DNA from: Chthoniobacter flavus
Lineage (GTDB): Bacteria; Verrucomicrobiota; Verrucomicrobiia; Chthoniobacterales; DYNR01
Length of the DNA stretch: 7,999 nt
Assembly (NCBI GenBank): GCA_020720945.1
Contig: DYNR01000105.1
Span: 1-7,999, forward strand
Direction of reading: 5' to 3'
The first letter of the stretch is position 1. Each line of letters starts with the position of its first letter. A program made the position numbers and the translations under genes. This document shows positions 5,287-7,999 of the stretch, in pieces. Below the pieces are notes generated by a model. The model was not told the origin of the DNA, did not search any database, and saw only the letters and a list, made by a program, of their open reading frames with translations.

Positions 5287-7111
5287 AGGAATCTTCGAAA
5301 ATTGGGACGAGCGCGCGGACGCAAACTCCCTCGGGCTCTCTGGAAACGCTCAACGCGCCCCCGACCGCCTCGATCCGCTCCCGCATGCTGAGGATGCCGA
5401 TTCCTCCGAGCGGGTTTGAGGACGCATACTCGAGCACCTCGGGGGTCGCACCGCCATCGTCACAAATCGAAACTTCCAGATTTTCGCCCGTCGCCTCAAA
5501 CCGGATCCAAACCCTCGATGCCGAACTGTGGCGCAAAACATTGGTGAGGCTCTCTTGCACGATGCGGTATAAAGAAATTTCTTTGATTTGCGAGATGCGG
5601 GGAATGGGGGTGACCGCTTCGACGGTGGCGCAAATCCCGCTCCGCACCGCAAACTTGCGGGCGTAGGTTTCGATCCCGGAAAACAGCCCCCCGTGGAGCA
5701 ACCAAGGCGCGTGCAAGTCGTAGGCGAGGGAACGCAACTCGTTGGCGTTGTTCTCGATAATCGCCATAGCGTCCATCAGAATGTCCCGCGCTTGGGAATA
5801 CTCGCTGCCGATCATCCCCACCGCGCGGTGGATGTCCAGATGCACTGCGACGAGGTCCTGCACCGTCGAATCGTGCAACGCCGAAGCGATCCGCTTCCGT
5901 TCGTCCTGCTCGCTCATCGCCAGGCGCTGCCGCAAGTCTTCGATCTTTTTTTCCGAAAGCCGCTGCGAGGTGATGTCTTCCTTCACGGCGATAAAACGGA
6001 AAATGTTTCCCGCGGAATCGAGGATCGGAGAGATCGTGGCAGATTCCCAATACGAGGTGCCGTCTTTCTTTTTATTGTGAAACATCCCTCGCCAAATCTG
6101 CCCTTGCAGGATTGTTTCCCAAAGCTCCTTGTAAAACTTTTCGCTCTGCAACCCCGATTTGAGCACGCTCGGGTTTTTGCCGATCGCTTCGGAAAAAGTA
6201 TAGCCAGATGTTTTCGTGAATGCCGCATTCACATACTCGATCGTCCCGCTCTTGTCGGTAATGACAATCGTGTTTGCGCTTTGCTCGACTGCCATGCGCA
6301 ACTTGAGCAAATTTTCCTTCATCCGCTTGCGGTCTTGGATGTTGCGGACGAATGCGCAAGCCAGTTCCCTTTCCTTCCGGGAAACCGAAGCCAGGGAAAT
6401 TTCCACGGGAACCTCCGCGCCGCATTTTTTGCGGTGGACGGATTCCATTTTCAGCGAGCCATTTGCCCGCAAGGAGCGGAACGCCAAATCCCAAACTTCC
6501 CGCGTCAAAATGGGGTCTATTTTTTCTATCTTTGCGCCGACGAGTTGATCCCTTTCGTAGCCTGACGAGGCGCAGGCGACCGAATTCACATCCACGATGG
6601 TCGCGTCGGGCGTAATCCAATAAACGGCATCGCCGGAAACTTCGATCGCCGTCCTGCCCATCAGAAGGTAATCGTGGATCCCGTCAAATCCGACGACGGC
6701 AACCCGCCGGAATCCCGCATTTTTTTCCGGGATGAAAATCGCGTGGCACCACGGCCCGTCACCGGGGTTTAGCCGAAACTCGCCTCCGCTCACTTCTCCT
6801 TTTGCAAACGATTGCCGCAAAAGAGCTTCCACCTCTCCGTCCCCAGAAAAAAAATCTCCCAAAGCCCTGCCGACAACCCCTTCCTCCGGTTTGCCAAAAA
6901 GCCTGCAAGCCGCGGCATCGGCAGCAATGACGATCCCGTCTTGCCCGACGGTGAGCAGGCCGAGGGGGTCCTGGATTTTTTCCGAAACGAAACCTTCCCA
7001 TCTCTCTTGCTTGACGAAAGAAGCGATGCTTTCCACGACGGAACACTCGCCGTCAAAATCCCGCAAGTTCGGGGGGGGGGCGAGCGGTCGGATAAGAGGG
7101 CGAGAAATCAT
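5273..7111 (-). CDS. Soluble multi-PAS sensor histidine kinase, NarX/LiaS (HisKA_3) type
   Basis: The 612-residue protein has no membrane helix and is expected in the cytoplasm. Three PAS-like domains lie at about 44-147, 152-262 and 270-385. The third has GKNPSVLKSG (311-320) and a GQIWRGMFHNKKKDG stretch as in NifL-type PAS domains; proline replaces the photoactive cysteine of LOV domains. Next comes the HisKA_3 dimerisation helix with ERKRIASALHD (404-414), phosphorylated H413 and a DxxxQ motif (D414-Q418) linked in this family to phosphatase action. The ATPase domain has QESLTNVLRH (519-528), DDGG (551-554) and GGIGILSMRERI (569-580). It should phosphorylate the overlapping downstream response regulator. 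The start is uncertain: the ATG at 7111 lacks a clear ribosome binding site and ten C lie at codons 11-14. A GTG at codon 26 is an alternative that would still keep every domain. The frame is open only to a stop at 7136-7138. Confidence 0.93.
   Translation of the reverse strand: MISRPLIRPLAPPPNLRDFDGECSVVESIASFVKQERWEGFVSEKIQDPLGLLTVGQDGIVIAADAAACRLFGKPEEGVVGRALGDFFSGDGEVEALLRQSFAKGEVSGGEFRLNPGDGPWCHAIFIPEKNAGFRRVAVVGFDGIHDYLLMGRTAIEVSGDAVYWITPDATIVDVNSVACASSGYERDQLVGAKIEKIDPILTREVWDLAFRSLRANGSLKMESVHRKKCGAEVPVEISLASVSRKERELACAFVRNIQDRKRMKENLLKLRMAVEQSANTIVITDKSGTIEYVNAAFTKTSGYTFSEAIGKNPSVLKSGLQSEKFYKELWETILQGQIWRGMFHNKKKDGTSYWESATISPILDSAGNIFRFIAVKEDITSQRLSEKKIEDLRQRLAMSEQDERKRIASALHDSTVQDLVAVHLDIHRAVGMIGSEYSQARDILMDAMAIIENNANELRSLAYDLHAPWLLHGGLFSGIETYARKFAVRSGICATVEAVTPIPRISQIKEISLYRIVQESLTNVLRHSSASRVWIRFEATGENLEVSICDDGGATPEVLEYASSNPLGGIGILSMRERIEAVGGALSVSREPEGVCVRALVPIFEDSYELY
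7071..7080. repeat. Homopolymer of ten G (ten C on the kinase coding strand)
   Basis: Ten G in a row, read as codons 11-14 (Ala-Pro-Pro-Pro) of the kinase if it starts at 7111. Other single-base runs noticed in the window are T8 at 1033-1040 and A8 at 6847-6854. Long G/C runs are prone to slipped-strand changes in length and also to sequencing error. Confidence 0.9.
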
Positions 7112-7138
7112 TGCGGGCTTGAGATGTCCTTGAAGCTA

Positions 7139-7999
7139 TCGCATAACCCGCCATTTTTGCAACAGATGATTGCCGGGATGTCGGCGAGTGAACAAAACTG
7201 GACAGCGTTTTACGAGGTAAAAGAGGCTAAGATAGGTGGAGGTCGAGCGAGGATGCGGAGGGGGGTGGCTGGAGTCGGGCGCAACGGCTGGCGAGCTGTT
7301 CTTGCCAGCGTTGGGAGGGGACGGTTCCCGTGCTGCGTAACACCTTGTCGTTCTGGCGGTTAATTTCCATTTGCAATATTTTATCGGCACCGTTGAAGTC
7401 CTTGGTTCCGGCATGGGAGAGGAGGGCTAGAATCCTGTTTTGAAAGGTGCGGAAACGCCTTTCGATTTTGCCTTTGGCCTGGGGGCTTGGCGCAACCAAA
7501 TGCGCCACACCAAAGGCTTTGAGAACCCTCTGAAACTGGCTTTTGGGATCTTGGTCATCGTGGGTGGAACTCGGGCCAAAAAGGCTCAACCCATCGGTGT
7601 AAATGGCTTCTGGTAACCCATGGGTTTCGAAGGCGTGGCGGAAGTGGCAAAAGTGGTTCCATGTGGTGTCTGAGGAGACGAAACGCCCGGCGACCAGAAA
7701 GCCGGAAGCGTCGTCAACGGTGAGCAGAAGAGTTTGTTTTTCGGGGGCGGCCCACCACTGGTGAACGGAGCTGTCGTGCTGCCAGAGTTCCCCGATAAAT
7801 GCACGGCGGAAACGGCGGCGTGAGCGGGGTTTTGGGGCAGGGTGCGGCATGAGGTGGGCGAAGTGTTTTTTGGCGTAAGCAGCCACCGCAGAACGCGAGC
7901 GAACGAACTCGTGGAGCCGAACAAGTTCATCCGCAATGAGTTGGAAATTCGGGGGCGTTTGGAGCGGCAGAAATTCTTTGAGGAAAGCCTGCGCGTTTT
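7139..7999 (-). mobile_element. Insertion sequence, partial (one end plus transposase, continues beyond the window)
   Basis: The element contains the transposase described separately and runs off the right edge. Its left boundary is not defined: only one end is visible, so inverted repeats and target duplication cannot be identified. The 115 bases between the kinase start and the transposase stop probably hold the terminal sequence. I chose 7139 as the approximate limit because the kinase frame closes at 7136-7138. Confidence 0.6.
7227..7999 (-). CDS. DDE integrase-core transposase, N-terminus outside the window
   Basis: The reading frame is open from the right edge to a TAG at 7227-7229, giving about 256 visible residues; the apparent GTG start at 7886 is internal, since the frame continues upstream without a stop. 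The integrase core shows WQHD (first D, codon 7773-7775), TVDDASG, then IYTDG (second D, codon 7593-7595) and SPQAKGKIERRFRTFQ (catalytic E, codon 7461-7463). The 43 residues between the second D and the E exceed the 35 of IS3-type enzymes and fit the ISNCY/IS481-like group with its WQxD and SPQAKGxxER motifs. The protein would cut and join the ends of its own element. It ends soon after the core, in a proline- and serine-rich tail. No frameshift is seen in the visible part. It is C-rich on its coding strand, unlike the genes to its left. Confidence 0.88.
   Translation of the reverse strand, partial: NAQAFLKEFLPLQTPPNFQLIADELVRLHEFVRSRSAVAAYAKKHFAHLMPHPAPKPRSRRRFRRAFIGELWQHDSSVHQWWAAPEKQTLLLTVDDASGFLVAGRFVSSDTTWNHFCHFRHAFETHGLPEAIYTDGLSLFGPSSTHDDQDPKSQFQRVLKAFGVAHLVAPSPQAKGKIERRFRTFQNRILALLSHAGTKDFNGADKILQMEINRQNDKVLRSTGTVPSQRWQEQLASRCARLQPPPSASSLDLHLS

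Noticed and set aside
5588..6565. Long + strand open frame opposite the histidine kinase.
   Set aside because: Its composition is rich in Arg, His and Pro with no domain, while the - strand shows full PAS, HisKA_3 and ATPase motifs; it is a shadow frame.
7124..7363. A + strand frame from the ATG at 7124 that begins with a protein-like stretch of about 35 residues.
   Set aside because: It runs antisense through the transposase gene into low-complexity Gly/Arg-rich residues, has no ribosome binding site, and matches no family I know; it is more likely the end of the insertion sequence.
7136..7414. A - strand frame overlapping the transposase 3' end, considered as a frameshifted continuation of the transposase.
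   Set aside because: The residues after the TAG stop do not resemble a transposase C-terminus that I recognise, and the main frame is intact through the DDE core, so I see no evidence for a frameshift.

Overview
The window reads as bacterial chromosome of moderately high GC. It holds a respiratory operon, a lone LacI-type regulator, a two-component system and one end of an insertion sequence. The combination of a b6-type Rieske/cytochrome b complex with a cytochrome bd-like/cytochrome c fusion, few clear Shine-Dalgarno sites and this style of LacI regulator suggests a member of the Planctomycetota-Verrucomicrobiota group, perhaps Verrucomicrobiota. That placement is an inference and is weakly supported.

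Positions 2-3387, + strand: four tightly packed genes. They are a small three-helix membrane protein (possibly cut by the window edge), a Tat-type Rieske iron-sulphur protein, a one-piece cytochrome b with b6-like heme spacing, and a 462-residue protein that joins a CydA-like (cytochrome bd subunit I) membrane domain to a C-terminal mono-heme cytochrome c. The first two junctions overlap and the third gap is 12 bases, so this looks like one transcription unit for a quinol:electron-acceptor complex of the membrane. The fusion protein takes the place where a cytochrome c1 or f would be expected. It keeps the residues of the high-spin heme site of cytochrome bd but has lost the usual low-spin heme histidine and the quinol loop. 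This is the most interesting part of the window.

Positions 3497-4543, + strand: a LacI/GalR-type transcription factor with no sugar genes beside it. It converges on the next pair of genes, with a possible terminator at the junction.

Positions 4645-7111, - strand: a sensor histidine kinase followed by its NarL/FixJ-type response regulator, overlapping by 14 bases. The kinase is soluble with three PAS-like domains, the last resembling the NifL type, so an internal redox or small-molecule signal is plausible. A run of ten C on its coding strand lies near its proposed start, so the start is uncertain and phase variation is possible.

Positions about 7139-7999, - strand: the C-terminal part of a DDE integrase-type transposase that runs off the window edge. 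It points toward the kinase gene. Its base composition differs from the neighbouring genes, as expected for a mobile element. No tRNA, rRNA or CRISPR array was seen.
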